A stretch of 64,000 nt of DNA, taken from positions 62,001-126,000 of the IMG/VR virus record IMGVR_UViG_3300037086_000360. The stretch is one strand, 5' to 3'. The position numbers and the translations under genes are program-made. This DNA comes from a virus. The stretch's first letter is position 1. Every line of letters starts with the position of its first letter. Below, piece by piece: positions 23,927-32,672 of the stretch. Below the pieces are notes generated by a model. The model had not been told where the DNA came from. It ran no database searches and was given only the letters and a program-made list of their open reading frames with translations.

Positions 23927-24064
23927 GTGACATTAAAACAAAGAATCCTTCCAATTATCAATCTGACAAAGTACAATGGAAAGAACACCCTCTATTTCGC
24001 CAACAAACATGTTTTGATAGCTATCAGGCTCAAGGAATGGTTTTACTTCAAATGGCAAAAATAG
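23927..24064 (+). CDS. Small basic hypothetical protein
   Basis: A 45-aa frame starting at GTG 23927, with AGGG eight bases upstream. Basic with Trp and Phe at the end. It lies just before a terminator. Small and without a family, so moderately supported only. Confidence 0.45.
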   Translation: MTLKQRILPIINLTKYNGKNTLYFANKHVLIAIRLKEWFYFKWQK

Positions 24065-24075
24065 CAACCTAAAAT

Positions 24076-24094
24076 CCCTCGAAAGAGGGCTTTT
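24076..24094 (+). terminator. Intrinsic terminator
   Basis: CCCTC-GAAA-GAGGG followed by CTTTTCG, same hairpin type as after the TROVE gene. Confidence 0.8.
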
Positions 24095-24157
24095 CGTATC
24101 TACTTCGACAATCTCATAAAGATAAGTCTAAATGTACTCAACTTCCGGAGGCAATCA

Positions 24158-26584
24158 ATGTCACAAAAATTAATCAATATTTTGAAAAAACTTCATTTTC
24201 AAACACTCAAGTCTCTTGTAGCCGAAGGCATAACACTCGATGATCAGGCTCTAGTCAAACTAGCCCAATCACTTCTGAATGCAGAAATCGATTCAGGAGA
24301 TACGATTGTAGATTCTGAAATGCCAGCAACATTCTTGGGATGCACTCTTGATTGGAGCGCTGGAGCCGCAAATGACACCACTGTCAAAATCACAAAGGGT
24401 TCATATAGTGTAACTCAAGATTTGTCTTTGTCGAATACTATTATCACGGGAGGAGTAGGAGCATTCCAACCCTTGACAATGAATGGCGGAAATATTGTTG
24501 GTTCTGCTGACAACTCACCAATGATCAATGCTAGTATTGTTTTTGGAGACTACGTAGTCTTTGCAGCGAATTCCGGAATGGTGGCGTCTTACGATTATGT
24601 GAATGATATTTGGCACAGTCCTATGAGTGGAACAGGAGTTAGTAGCGATGGGGGTGCCTCAACAGGTGTAATTGGTGCTTCCAATATTTTATGTCTGGCA
24701 ATTTTCGATAGCAAATTAGTAGTCGCAGGAGATTCGGGTCGACTTGGATCTTGGAATGGAACCGCATGGACAAAATATAGTGCTGGTTCTGGATTGTGCA
24801 ACAATGGAACTGCTCTTGGAAGCACTTATGCTATAAGAGCAGCTAGAACGTACAATAGCAATTTGGTTATTGCGGGAGATATGGCCATGGTTGCTTCATG
24901 GGATGGAAGTGCTTGGACGAACCATGACGCATCTTCTGGACTTCGTAATAATGGAACTGCAATGGATGGTGATAGTATATATTGTATGACTGAATACAAT
25001 GGAAGTTTGGTCGTAGCAGGTCTTGACAGCAGAGTCGCTTCGTGCAGTACAGAAACGTGGACAAACTATGACGCAGGATCTGGAATATGCAACGGAGGAA
25101 CAGCACTGGGAACAGGAGCAGTTTGGACTGCTATAGTTTATGACAGCAAGTTGGTAATAGCGGGAGCAGTAGGGTATCTTGCATCTTACGACTCTTCGAC
25201 TGGAAATTGGACTAACTACAATGCTGGATCTGGACTTTGTAGCGCGGGCACCACTCTCGGCGCTAGTCAAGCTATTAAAGCTCTTTCAGTATATGATAGT
25301 AAATTAGTAGTAACGGGTTCTTATGCGGGGAGAGTTGCCTCTTGGAATGGAACTTCATGGACAAACTATAATACAGGATCTGGATTATGCAATAACGGAA
25401 CTGCTCTTGGTACATTTATTCAAGTTTTATGCAGTGTTGTTCAAGGGACAAATTTAGTCGTTGCAGGTACTTATTCAAGGATTGCTTCTTGGGATGGAAC
25501 TGCTTGGCACAACTATGATGGGGCGGGAACTGGGGCGGGTCCTAATTACGACGCAATAATGGGCGCAGTTTCAGAAGAAGAAATTCTTCAAGCTATTGTC
25601 TATGATAATCATTTAGTGATTGGCACAATTATGGGTAAAATTTCTTCTTATGATTTTGGAACCTCAACGTGGAACGCTTTTAATAAAGCAGGAATTGGAT
25701 TATGGAATTATGGATCAGTAGTAGGCTATGCATCTATAAGGTCTATGGCAGTCTATGACAATAAGCTTGTAGTTGGATGCTCCAGCGGGGTAGTTGCTTC
25801 TTGGAATGGAACTTCTTGGACTAGCTACAATACGGGATCTGGATTGTGCAACAATGGGACTGCAATTGGGTCCAATTATGTAAGGTCAATGATTGTATTT
25901 GGTGGAAATTTGATAATTTCAGGTGATACTAGTAAATTAGCTTCCTGGGATGGAACTGCTTGGAAGAACTATGATGGAACAGGAACTGGAACAGGAATAT
26001 ATAATGGCAATGTCCTGGGTGCGTATTCTACAATGGATATGTGTATTTATGACAGCAAATTGATAGTTGCTGGAGGCGCGTTCGATTCTAGCAGAGTATC
26101 ATCTTACGATGGTACAAATTGGAAATATTATGACGGAACAGGTATAGGAACGGGACCTTTTAATTATAATACTGCCTTGGGGTCCAATAATATGGCAAGC
26201 TGTGTTTCATACGACAACAAACTTGTCATCAGTGGTTACAATGGAAGAGTTGCATCTTGGAACGGAACTTCCTGGACCAACTACAATGCAGGATCTGGAT
26301 TGTGCAACAATGGGACTGCAGTTACCGCTTACCCTTTTCTCACCGTGTTCGGAACTATTTTAATATTGGCTGCTACAAATGGACAAATCGCCTCTTGGGA
26401 CGGAACTGCATGGAAGAATTATGATGGATCTGGAACTGGGACTGGAATATACAATGGTGGTTCTGCTATGAACAACAAGTATATTTATAAAACCGTTCAA
26501 TACAGCACAGGAATTTATTTCTTAGGTGGCGATGAAACCATTGCTAGCTATGATGGAACAACCTGGCACAATTATAACACATAA
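24158..26584 (+). CDS. Large repeat protein, beta-propeller-like
   Basis: An 808-aa protein. After about 145 N-terminal residues there are around 14 repeats of roughly 50-55 aa, each with Y-D-S-K-L-V-V-A-G, then A-S-W-D/N-G-T-x-W, then N-Y-x-G-S-G-L-C-N-N-G-T-A. The Trp-ended beta-strand repeats suggest one or two beta-propellers or a repeat rod, most likely displayed on the virion or secreted to bind a surface. There is no signal peptide. GGAGG precedes ATG. Near-identical DNA repeats make expansion, contraction and recombination likely. Receptor binding is inferred. Confidence 0.88.
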   Translation: MSQKLINILKKLHFQTLKSLVAEGITLDDQALVKLAQSLLNAEIDSGDTIVDSEMPATFLGCTLDWSAGAANDTTVKITKGSYSVTQDLSLSNTIITGGVGAFQPLTMNGGNIVGSADNSPMINASIVFGDYVVFAANSGMVASYDYVNDIWHSPMSGTGVSSDGGASTGVIGASNILCLAIFDSKLVVAGDSGRLGSWNGTAWTKYSAGSGLCNNGTALGSTYAIRAARTYNSNLVIAGDMAMVASWDGSAWTNHDASSGLRNNGTAMDGDSIYCMTEYNGSLVVAGLDSRVASCSTETWTNYDAGSGICNGGTALGTGAVWTAIVYDSKLVIAGAVGYLASYDSSTGNWTNYNAGSGLCSAGTTLGASQAIKALSVYDSKLVVTGSYAGRVASWNGTSWTNYNTGSGLCNNGTALGTFIQVLCSVVQGTNLVVAGTYSRIASWDGTAWHNYDGAGTGAGPNYDAIMGAVSEEEILQAIVYDNHLVIGTIMGKISSYDFGTSTWNAFNKAGIGLWNYGSVVGYASIRSMAVYDNKLVVGCSSGVVASWNGTSWTSYNTGSGLCNNGTAIGSNYVRSMIVFGGNLIISGDTSKLASWDGTAWKNYDGTGTGTGIYNGNVLGAYSTMDMCIYDSKLIVAGGAFDSSRVSSYDGTNWKYYDGTGIGTGPFNYNTALGSNNMASCVSYDNKLVISGYNGRVASWNGTSWTNYNAGSGLCNNGTAVTAYPFLTVFGTILILAATNGQIASWDGTAWKNYDGSGTGTGIYNGGSAMNNKYIYKTVQYSTGIYFLGGDETIASYDGTTWHNYNT

Positions 26585-26596
26585 ACTTCACTCTAT

Positions 26597-26620
26597 GGCT
26601 CCTTGAAAGAGGAGCCATTT
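26597..26620 (+). terminator. Terminator after repeat-protein gene
   Basis: GGCTCCT pairs with AGGAGCC across a short loop and is followed by ATTTAATT; imperfect U-tract. Confidence 0.7.
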
Positions 26621-26636
26621 AATTAAAGAGAATAGT

Positions 26637-26831
26637 TTGAAAAAAAATAATAGTCTTAAAACTGTAACACTCAATAAAAACCAATTATATGAGATTTTTA
26701 GAGTCTATGATGCTATGAGAGCTCTCAACAATTGGGCAGTAGAAAGTGGAGCAACCCAAGTTCATTATGAAGATAGTATAAAGGATTTCATTTTCGAAAC
26801 ATTATATACTCTACAAAGTAACAAGGGATAG
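26637..26831 (+). CDS. Hypothetical protein
   Basis: A 64-aa helical protein with a TTG start and AAAGAG upstream. No family recognised. Confidence 0.65.
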   Translation: MKKNNSLKTVTLNKNQLYEIFRVYDAMRALNNWAVESGATQVHYEDSIKDFIFETLYTLQSNKG

Positions 26832-26835
26832 CCGT

Positions 26836-27102
26836 GTGAGACTAAAGGGTATAGTGTTTGGTGACTTCATTTATTTTCCAACAAAGTCAACATTCCTAGA
26901 AAATCAGCAGTATGTATACATTGTCAATGGCTTAGACCCAGATGGAGTGTATTGCATACAGATAATAATCCAAGACAATAAAGCTTCAGTTTCACAAGCA
27001 TTTCTCGATAAAGAGGCCTTGGCTGAATATAGAAAAACTAATGCTAAAAATTGGATCAAGTATAGTCACTCGATTATTCCAACTCTTTTCAAAAAGCTCT
27101 AA
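26836..27102 (+). CDS. Hypothetical protein
   Basis: An 88-aa beta-rich protein, GTG start with AAGGGA upstream. No family recognised. Confidence 0.7.
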   Translation: MRLKGIVFGDFIYFPTKSTFLENQQYVYIVNGLDPDGVYCIQIIIQDNKASVSQAFLDKEALAEYRKTNAKNWIKYSHSIIPTLFKKL

Positions 27103-27167
27103 AGCTTCGAGTAAGCAATAGTCTCTTTCCCTCCTCTTACACAAGATAATATAAAGGATAATTACTC

Positions 27168-27770
27168 ATGGCGATGAAAAAGATAATCGTTCGCGGCTTT
27201 ATTATTACTTGTCTCAAGTGTGGTCAACATAACTCTACAATAGAGGTGCGGCAGGACGGTGTCGATCTCCAATGTAAAGTGTGTGGCAATAAGCTTCTTT
27301 TGCGCCCTGGCGAGTTTTTCTTGATGCCAGGTCCTCCTGGGCAGAATGGGACTCCTGCAACCACTGAAGCTATTGATCCCACAGATCAGAATACACCACA
27401 AGAACCAGTTATTGCTTCTAATATTCCTGAAGAAATACAGCAGAAAATACAGGAGCAGGCTCAGCTCTTAGAACAAGAACTCAGTCAAGTTCCAAAAGAT
27501 GATTGGCCCTCAAGGGTCCTAGAAGAATATGTTCAAAAAATTGGAGGAGCAGAAAACTTTAAGCCTCAGAAAACTTTAGAGAAGAACGATATCGACAAAA
27601 AGATTGATGAGCACATCCAAGAAAAAAAGGAAGAATCCATTAAAGAAATAACTCCAGATTTTCATAAAGATGAAACACCTCCAGAACCTCCTAAGCCACC
27701 AGAGCCACCAAAAAATATGGGTCCAAAACCTTTGAAGGGATGGAAGTCACCCGAGCCACCTAAAGGGTAA
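27168..27770 (+). CDS. Zinc-ribbon protein with Pro-rich tail
   Basis: A 200-aa protein. Residues 15-40 hold C-L-K-C and C-K-V-C (zinc ribbon). A Gln/Glu-rich helical region follows (about 85-160), then a tail with repeated P-P-E/K-P motifs. The next gene begins at the base after its stop. Might be a scaffold or adaptor; function unknown. Confidence 0.82.
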   Translation: MAMKKIIVRGFIITCLKCGQHNSTIEVRQDGVDLQCKVCGNKLLLRPGEFFLMPGPPGQNGTPATTEAIDPTDQNTPQEPVIASNIPEEIQQKIQEQAQLLEQELSQVPKDDWPSRVLEEYVQKIGGAENFKPQKTLEKNDIDKKIDEHIQEKKEESIKEITPDFHKDETPPEPPKPPEPPKNMGPKPLKGWKSPEPPKG

Positions 27771-28148
27771 ATGATGACAGTTTATGATTTGAACAAGCGA
27801 GATCTTCCCGATCTCGATTTGTTTGCTAGTTCTAATAACGACTTCTTAAAATCGATTCATTGGCAAGCGTCTCAACGATCTCTTTCTCAGGCTCAAATAG
27901 ATGCGGCTAGAAGAACATGGGAAAGAATTAATGCACCCAAGTTCGATGAATTTGATAGATACGCTCTTGATTTAATACTAGAACTTTTTGTTCAAATGAA
28001 AGGAATGTCGGGATATGGTGAGTACTATTATAAATTGAAAGATCAATTGAAAAAACAAGGCTCTCTTTCACCTAGACAAATGCAATCACTGAGAGAGAAG
28101 ATGGTTAAATACAGAAAGGCATTGGTGCGAAGAACCTTTGGTGCATAA
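27771..28148 (+). CDS. Hypothetical helical protein
   Basis: A 125-aa mostly helical protein with a basic C-terminus. Coupled directly to the zinc-ribbon gene. No family recognised. Confidence 0.8.
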   Translation: MMTVYDLNKRDLPDLDLFASSNNDFLKSIHWQASQRSLSQAQIDAARRTWERINAPKFDEFDRYALDLILELFVQMKGMSGYGEYYYKLKDQLKKQGSLSPRQMQSLREKMVKYRKALVRRTFGA

Positions 28149-28170
28149 TCCAAAATAGAGGTAATTTACT

Positions 28171-28425
28171 ATGACAAGTTGTTATAACATCACTAAAAAA
28201 GGAACAACATACTACGTTGTTCCTCTTCACGAACCAGACGGTGGAATTTTGTCCAAATCGGCATATTTTATTACGTTAGTGTCCAACAATACTCAAACTG
28301 GTTATCATGTCGATTCATTAGAAGCCGGAACACTTATTGCTGATATCAATAATAGTACACCCTCAAAACTAGATCCAGGACTTGAGGAAAAGATTTACCA
28401 TATATTGTCTATATGGCAACAATAA
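28171..28425 (+). CDS. Hypothetical protein
   Basis: An 84-aa protein beginning M-T-S-C-Y-N. AGAGGTAA precedes ATG. A GCATATTTTATTA stretch lies inside but is probably chance. No family recognised. Confidence 0.72.
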   Translation: MTSCYNITKKGTTYYVVPLHEPDGGILSKSAYFITLVSNNTQTGYHVDSLEAGTLIADINNSTPSKLDPGLEEKIYHILSIWQQ

Positions 28426-28444
28426 AATAGTAGGAGAGAAAAAT

Positions 28445-28828
28445 ATGAATGCAGTGTCAATAATTCTTTTGATTGTAGGTGCCATTTTTGGTGGCGGAAT
28501 TGGTTGGTTGATAAAGACTCTTTTGAGCAATGCTAAAATAAACTCTTTGAAAGCAACGATTGTCCAAGACCAGAAAGATTTGGCCGCCAAGCAAACTCAA
28601 CTCGATCAAACCAGTGCTCTTCTTCACGACGCACTTAGTGCCATTGAAGTAACTCAGGCATACCAGGCTATCGATGCTCAGACTGCTAAGGACATCGTTA
28701 CAATCAAACAAACCTTTGATCAAAGTGGAAAAGCAACTCAGGCATCGTACGATGCAATGAAAAAGCTCTTGGATCAAATCAATCAGAGAAACTCAGGTTA
28801 CAATGCTGGAAAAGTACCAACAAAATAA
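28445..28828 (+). CDS. Membrane-anchored coiled-coil protein, possible inner spanin
   Basis: A 127-aa protein with one N-terminal membrane segment (about 3-24, Gly-rich) followed by a long Gln/Ala/Leu helical region. AGGAGAG precedes the start. The next gene encodes a short lipoprotein, so the pair has the layout of a two-component spanin (inner-membrane and outer-membrane parts that fuse membranes at lysis). Sequence gives no direct proof. Confidence 0.78.
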   Translation: MNAVSIILLIVGAIFGGGIGWLIKTLLSNAKINSLKATIVQDQKDLAAKQTQLDQTSALLHDALSAIEVTQAYQAIDAQTAKDIVTIKQTFDQSGKATQASYDAMKKLLDQINQRNSGYNAGKVPTK

Positions 28829-28840
28829 GCGGAGGTGAAT

Positions 28841-29248
28841 ATGAAAAAGCTGATATATATATTGTTGATAGGTCTTCTCATAATGAGTTTGGGCGGTTGT
28901 ATGTCGTATTTCAGAGCACATGCTGAAGAGTGGGGATATGTTCCCAAAGGGACACTTGCCCCAGTTCATGAACCACTTCCAAAACCAGTTCTGCCAACTC
29001 TCGATACAACTAATTTGTCTCCCGAGATTCTATTTCAACAAGTATTAGTGCTTGATGGAACGGTCCAAAAATTTATTATTCTTGTAGAAATCTACGATAG
29101 AGAATTGACCGGAAAGCCACAAAACAATGCATATGCGGCTATGACTTTGGATCAATTGAAAATAAAATATCTACAACTTCTTGGTCTTGTTGACAATAAG
29201 GGAAACCCAACTACCCCAACAACGAAAAGTTTGCTAGAGAATCAATGA
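28841..29248 (+). CDS. Lipoprotein, possible outer spanin
   Basis: A 135-aa protein with signal peptide and lipobox L-G-G-C at about residue 20, then a Pro-rich stretch. ATG 28841 follows GGAGGTG. It lies 12 bases after the coiled-coil membrane protein. A spanin role is inferred from gene order only, and it is longer than most outer spanins. Confidence 0.8.
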   Translation: MKKLIYILLIGLLIMSLGGCMSYFRAHAEEWGYVPKGTLAPVHEPLPKPVLPTLDTTNLSPEILFQQVLVLDGTVQKFIILVEIYDRELTGKPQNNAYAAMTLDQLKIKYLQLLGLVDNKGNPTTPTTKSLLENQ

Positions 29249-29754
29249 AAAGGTATCTTCTCCTTATCACCACTCAAGGCCTTGACGCAGTACTGACTCT
29301 TGCGGATGATGCCGAAGAGGCAAAACAAAGAGTATCAAGTATTACCAATAATAGGGCAAGATTAATGTATCTCTTTGAAAAAGGTGAAGATCCATACAGA
29401 GGAACGAAAGAGCGTTCCTATAGTTCTGGAACAGAGGAAGTATGGTCCCACGACTTTGAAAAGTTTAAGAAAAGTAAAAGAGAGGACGCTGCCAGAGAAG
29501 TTGGATCTTCTCCAATTGAAATGTATTATGGATTCAACATGAGAAAGAGCACTCATGGCGATTTCCTTGAGGTTAGTCTAAATGTAGAACCAGAAGAAAT
29601 GCAAGCGCTGCGACAGGGTGACCCGTATAAGTCGGCCCATAAGATCCTCAACATCCTTGAAAAGGATCCAAGACATTCAGCTATATTAAGCAGCCGTGGT
29701 GGTATGGGTAAAAATATCAAGATCTGGAAGGGTGTCATGAAGGCTCATTTATGA
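29245..29754 (+). CDS. Hypothetical protein
   Basis: A 169-aa Arg/Glu/Lys-rich soluble protein, overlapping both neighbours by four bases. No family recognised. Confidence 0.8.
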   Translation: MKRYLLLITTQGLDAVLTLADDAEEAKQRVSSITNNRARLMYLFEKGEDPYRGTKERSYSSGTEEVWSHDFEKFKKSKREDAAREVGSSPIEMYYGFNMRKSTHGDFLEVSLNVEPEEMQALRQGDPYKSAHKILNILEKDPRHSAILSSRGGMGKNIKIWKGVMKAHL

Positions 29755-30035
29755 CGGTACTTAATAAAAGAAAGAATACTGCCGGCTTTGATGTTTTTTG
29801 GAATGAGATTAGATTCATGAGCATAAATGACGCCCTCAAAAAAATATTCCTATGTCGTTCTTTATCTCGAACTCATGCGTCGATGAATGTTGATGATCAT
29901 ATTCCAACAATTGTTCTTAATGGATCAAAAGATCCACAGGAAATAAACACTGCCATAATCAAGATGCTTTTGCAAAAGGATTATGGCAGATACATTGTAG
30001 GGATGTTATTTAAAGGCTTGCTTTTTATCGACTAA
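29751..30035 (+). CDS. Hypothetical protein
   Basis: A 94-aa protein, last plus-strand gene before a convergent minus-strand pair. No family recognised. Confidence 0.78.
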   Translation: MTVLNKRKNTAGFDVFWNEIRFMSINDALKKIFLCRSLSRTHASMNVDDHIPTIVLNGSKDPQEINTAIIKMLLQKDYGRYIVGMLFKGLLFID

Positions 30036-30036
30036 G

Positions 30037-30210
30037 TTACCAACTCAATTTTCCACTGCGTACAACTTCAGACACAAAGATAATGACCGCACAAATGATC
30101 CAAAAAACAAGGGACACTGTAACTAGTTCATGTGGTATCAATTTAGTTGTGATTCCAACGATCCACAATATAAGACATATGAGTCCTATAATCAATAATA
30201 TTGTAAGCAT
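30037..30210 (-). CDS. 57-aa two-segment membrane protein
   Basis: A minus-strand frame starting at 30210 with AAAGGAG seven bases upstream. Hydrophobic stretches at about 2-20 and 29-48, with the short basic end R-S-G-K. It follows the NlpC/P60-like gene on the same strand. Its size and topology would fit a holin-like protein, but this is inference. Confidence 0.75.
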   Translation of the reverse strand: MLTILLIIGLICLILWIVGITTKLIPHELVTVSLVFWIICAVIIFVSEVVRSGKLSW

Positions 30211-30260
30211 ACTTTTTCTCCTTTATGGATGACATATTAGATGGCAACGCCATCACTAAA

Positions 30261-31028
30261 CTACTTTTTATTGATTAAACTGTGCGAGCCTGATTTCCAA
30301 CTCTTAGACATAATTTTTTGAGATTTTTTCAATTGTTCATAATAGTCTTCTCTCTTTGAGAAGGGCTCTACGAGCATCCAAACAAGGAACTTTGAGAACC
30401 AATTTGGTTTTCCAGAGACAGCATCGCTCCATTGATTTCTTTTCACTCCTTCTACTTTTTGCCCCTGGCTATAACATCCCAACCAATTAAAATTATCAGA
30501 AAATCCAAAATCTGCTGGAGCTTGAATCGATGTTGGGTTTTTGTTGTCATTCGGATTGAGACCGATTTCAGTATAACACCAAGCTACAAGTTCTGAACAA
30601 ATAAAAGCCTTATTTGCAGCTCTTTTTATTGCTGCTTTTCTGCTTAGATATGGAAAAGCAAAAAGTTCAATATATTCGTATGGTTTTGCTAGTTGTCTAT
30701 ATGCCATTCCAACAAGTTGCGTTCTTTGTTCATCAGAGAGACCCTTTTTCCATCTCAATATATCTACACCGGTATAATCATGAAAACCATTGCCAAAAGT
30801 TACCCCATAAGCACCTGCTTCTATAGACCAACCATCACCAGTATAGATTTCACAGTGTGAATATGGAGAGTCCGTCACATCACATTCAAGACCTCCTAGC
30901 AGTTGATTCCCCTTGGCTCGATAAAGAATAACGTCGCCCTTTTGTAGAATATCGGTCAAAGGGCTTTCAATTTTGTAGGGCATTTGTGTAATACATTTTT
31001 TAGCGAACGGATTCCATCCATTTTGCAT
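30261..31028 (-). CDS. NlpC/P60-like cysteine hydrolase (permuted YiiX type)
   Basis: A 255-aa protein. G-D-V-I-L-Y-R near 31 and S-P-Y-S-H-C-E-I-Y near 54 give the His motif, and F-I-C-S-E-L-V-A-W near 141 the catalytic Cys, in the permuted order typical of YiiX/YaeF-like NlpC/P60 proteins. Such enzymes cleave peptide or amide bonds in cell wall or other substrates. No signal peptide. AAGGAG precedes ATG on the minus strand. Neighbouring membrane protein and spanin-like genes suggest a lysis role. Confidence 0.83.
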   Translation of the reverse strand: MQNGWNPFAKKCITQMPYKIESPLTDILQKGDVILYRAKGNQLLGGLECDVTDSPYSHCEIYTGDGWSIEAGAYGVTFGNGFHDYTGVDILRWKKGLSDEQRTQLVGMAYRQLAKPYEYIELFAFPYLSRKAAIKRAANKAFICSELVAWCYTEIGLNPNDNKNPTSIQAPADFGFSDNFNWLGCYSQGQKVEGVKRNQWSDAVSGKPNWFSKFLVWMLVEPFSKREDYYEQLKKSQKIMSKSWKSGSHSLINKK

Positions 31029-31109
31029 ATCAGAACTCCTTAAAGAAGATTTATACTATATCTTTCAAAATCGAGCTGGAAATTGAAAGATAATGAAAAG
31101 GATATCATT

Positions 31110-31526
31110 ATGCAATTGAAAAGGCTTCTAAAAGAGTTAGCTGTGCCAGTAGCTGGTTCAACCAATATAGGAAAAAAGCTCCGACAGTATCGTGGCATTA
31201 ATGTCATTCTTCTTGATGAGGGTGAACCGCCAGATGTCCATGGCATTCCAAAAGAGATGGAAGCGTATGGCAGGGGATGGATGGATAAAAACTCAAAATC
31301 AATACAAATTGATGGCGGTCCTAGTGGATCACGCTCTGGTCATCCCTCTACTGCCGAAAATGGTTTCTATTGGGGAGCAGATTATAATAAACAATGGAAT
31401 TTTCAAGGCAAACCGCTAACTGGAGTTATTTATGTGAGAGGTCGAGCTGGAACACCAACTGATTTTCTTCATAATAATCTTACAACTATATTAGATCTAG
31501 TCTTCAAAAGACTACCGAGGCCATAG
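31110..31526 (+). CDS. Hypothetical protein
   Basis: A 138-aa protein divergent from the hydrolase gene. It contains S-G-S-R-S-G-H-P-S near 72 and a G-R-A-G-T stretch near 114. TTG 31083 is an alternative start. The helical basic N-terminus may form a DNA-binding tail. No family recognised. Confidence 0.72.
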   Translation: MQLKRLLKELAVPVAGSTNIGKKLRQYRGINVILLDEGEPPDVHGIPKEMEAYGRGWMDKNSKSIQIDGGPSGSRSGHPSTAENGFYWGADYNKQWNFQGKPLTGVIYVRGRAGTPTDFLHNNLTTILDLVFKRLPRP

Positions 31527-31527
31527 G

Positions 31528-32637
31528 ATGAAAAAAATGAATACTTTTCTCATAACGATGATTATCTCTCTCTTTCTTTTTGAGTGTGTGACGGTTGGTA
31601 CAAAACCAACTCCCACACCTACCCCAATAGTAGTCCCAACGATACCGTCGACACCCATTCCAAATCCAGCGGTTCCAACCATTGCAGTTGAACCAAGCTC
31701 AGTTCAGCTTCAAGCCAAGGGATTTTCTCCAATTCTTGGAACTCTGAGTTTCAATCTATTGTTTGGAAATCAGCAATATATCAAAGATTGGAAATTGGAA
31801 ATAGCTGCAGATAAAGGCGTTCAAAAAACATTTACAGATACCAAGGCCATTACTTCATTAAATTGGGATGGAAAGAGTGATGTTGGGGTTGTAGTTCCAG
31901 ATGGAAACTATATAGCAACCTTGTCGGTAACATACAATACACTTCTTTTGAAGTCGGTCACTATAGTAACACAAGTGTTTGGTGTTGCATCTTCTGCTCC
32001 ACTAGTGTCAATCGCACCAGATCCAGGACAGATTGTTGCAGACGATAAAGGATCCATTAAGCCAGTGTATCTCACAATCGTAGCACATACCCCCTTTGCA
32101 GCAATGTCGGATTGGGCTGTTAGTATTATTGATTCCAACAAAAAAGAAATTGCTACCATGGCTGGTCATTACCCACAGAATGTGTATATTTGGAATGGAA
32201 AAATAGAGTTCGGAAATTCTGTAGATCCAAATCAAGTATACACTATAGTAGCTACCGTGAAGGATGAGTTTGGCAACACTTCAAAGTCCAGCATCTCTCT
32301 GGTTGCTAGTGATTCTAAGAAAGTGGCAATGATATATCTCACGTCCGACAAGTTCACCGTCAGTCCATCGATGAAAACCATCAAATTCAATCTTTCATTT
32401 GGAAAAATAGCTATTGAGGCTAAGTCTTGGAAAATTGAAATCAAAAAGGGAAACGATGTGGTTCGCACTATCAATAGCAGGGGGTTGTTCCTTGCTAAGG
32501 CTGCTGAATGGGATGGAAAGAAAGATAATGGCCTTGCTGCTGGTGATGGAGAATACACGGCCACTCTTACTGTGAATTATGGTGTCATTTTTGGAACATC
32601 GGTTGCAATTAGTGCTCCATTTATTCTCTCCAGATAA
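31528..32637 (+). CDS. Putative lipoprotein with FlgD-type Ig repeats
   Basis: A 369-aa protein with a hydrophobic N-terminus ending L-F-E-C near residue 20 (a loose lipobox), a Thr/Pro linker, then three Ig-like modules. Modules one and three show the FlgD-Ig signature W-D-G-K ... V-P/A-D-G-x-Y-x-A-T-L. Such modules occur in flagellar hook-cap proteins and in many surface lipoproteins, notably of spirochaetes (recalled). The role may be host-surface modification or virion decoration. Confidence 0.8.
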   Translation: MKKMNTFLITMIISLFLFECVTVGTKPTPTPTPIVVPTIPSTPIPNPAVPTIAVEPSSVQLQAKGFSPILGTLSFNLLFGNQQYIKDWKLEIAADKGVQKTFTDTKAITSLNWDGKSDVGVVVPDGNYIATLSVTYNTLLLKSVTIVTQVFGVASSAPLVSIAPDPGQIVADDKGSIKPVYLTIVAHTPFAAMSDWAVSIIDSNKKEIATMAGHYPQNVYIWNGKIEFGNSVDPNQVYTIVATVKDEFGNTSKSSISLVASDSKKVAMIYLTSDKFTVSPSMKTIKFNLSFGKIAIEAKSWKIEIKKGNDVVRTINSRGLFLAKAAEWDGKKDNGLAAGDGEYTATLTVNYGVIFGTSVAISAPFILSR

Positions 32638-32672
32638 TTTAGAGCGAATGTTTTTAGAGATATAATAAATTC

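Noticed and set aside
24597-26584. CRISPR-like array in the repeat gene
   Set aside because: Repeats are in frame, protein-coding, of variable length and without spacers; they encode the Trp repeats.
28261-28268. GCATATTT inside the 28171 gene
   Set aside because: Mid-gene and not followed by a start codon, tRNA or structured RNA; probably chance. The same holds for 61747 and 53818.
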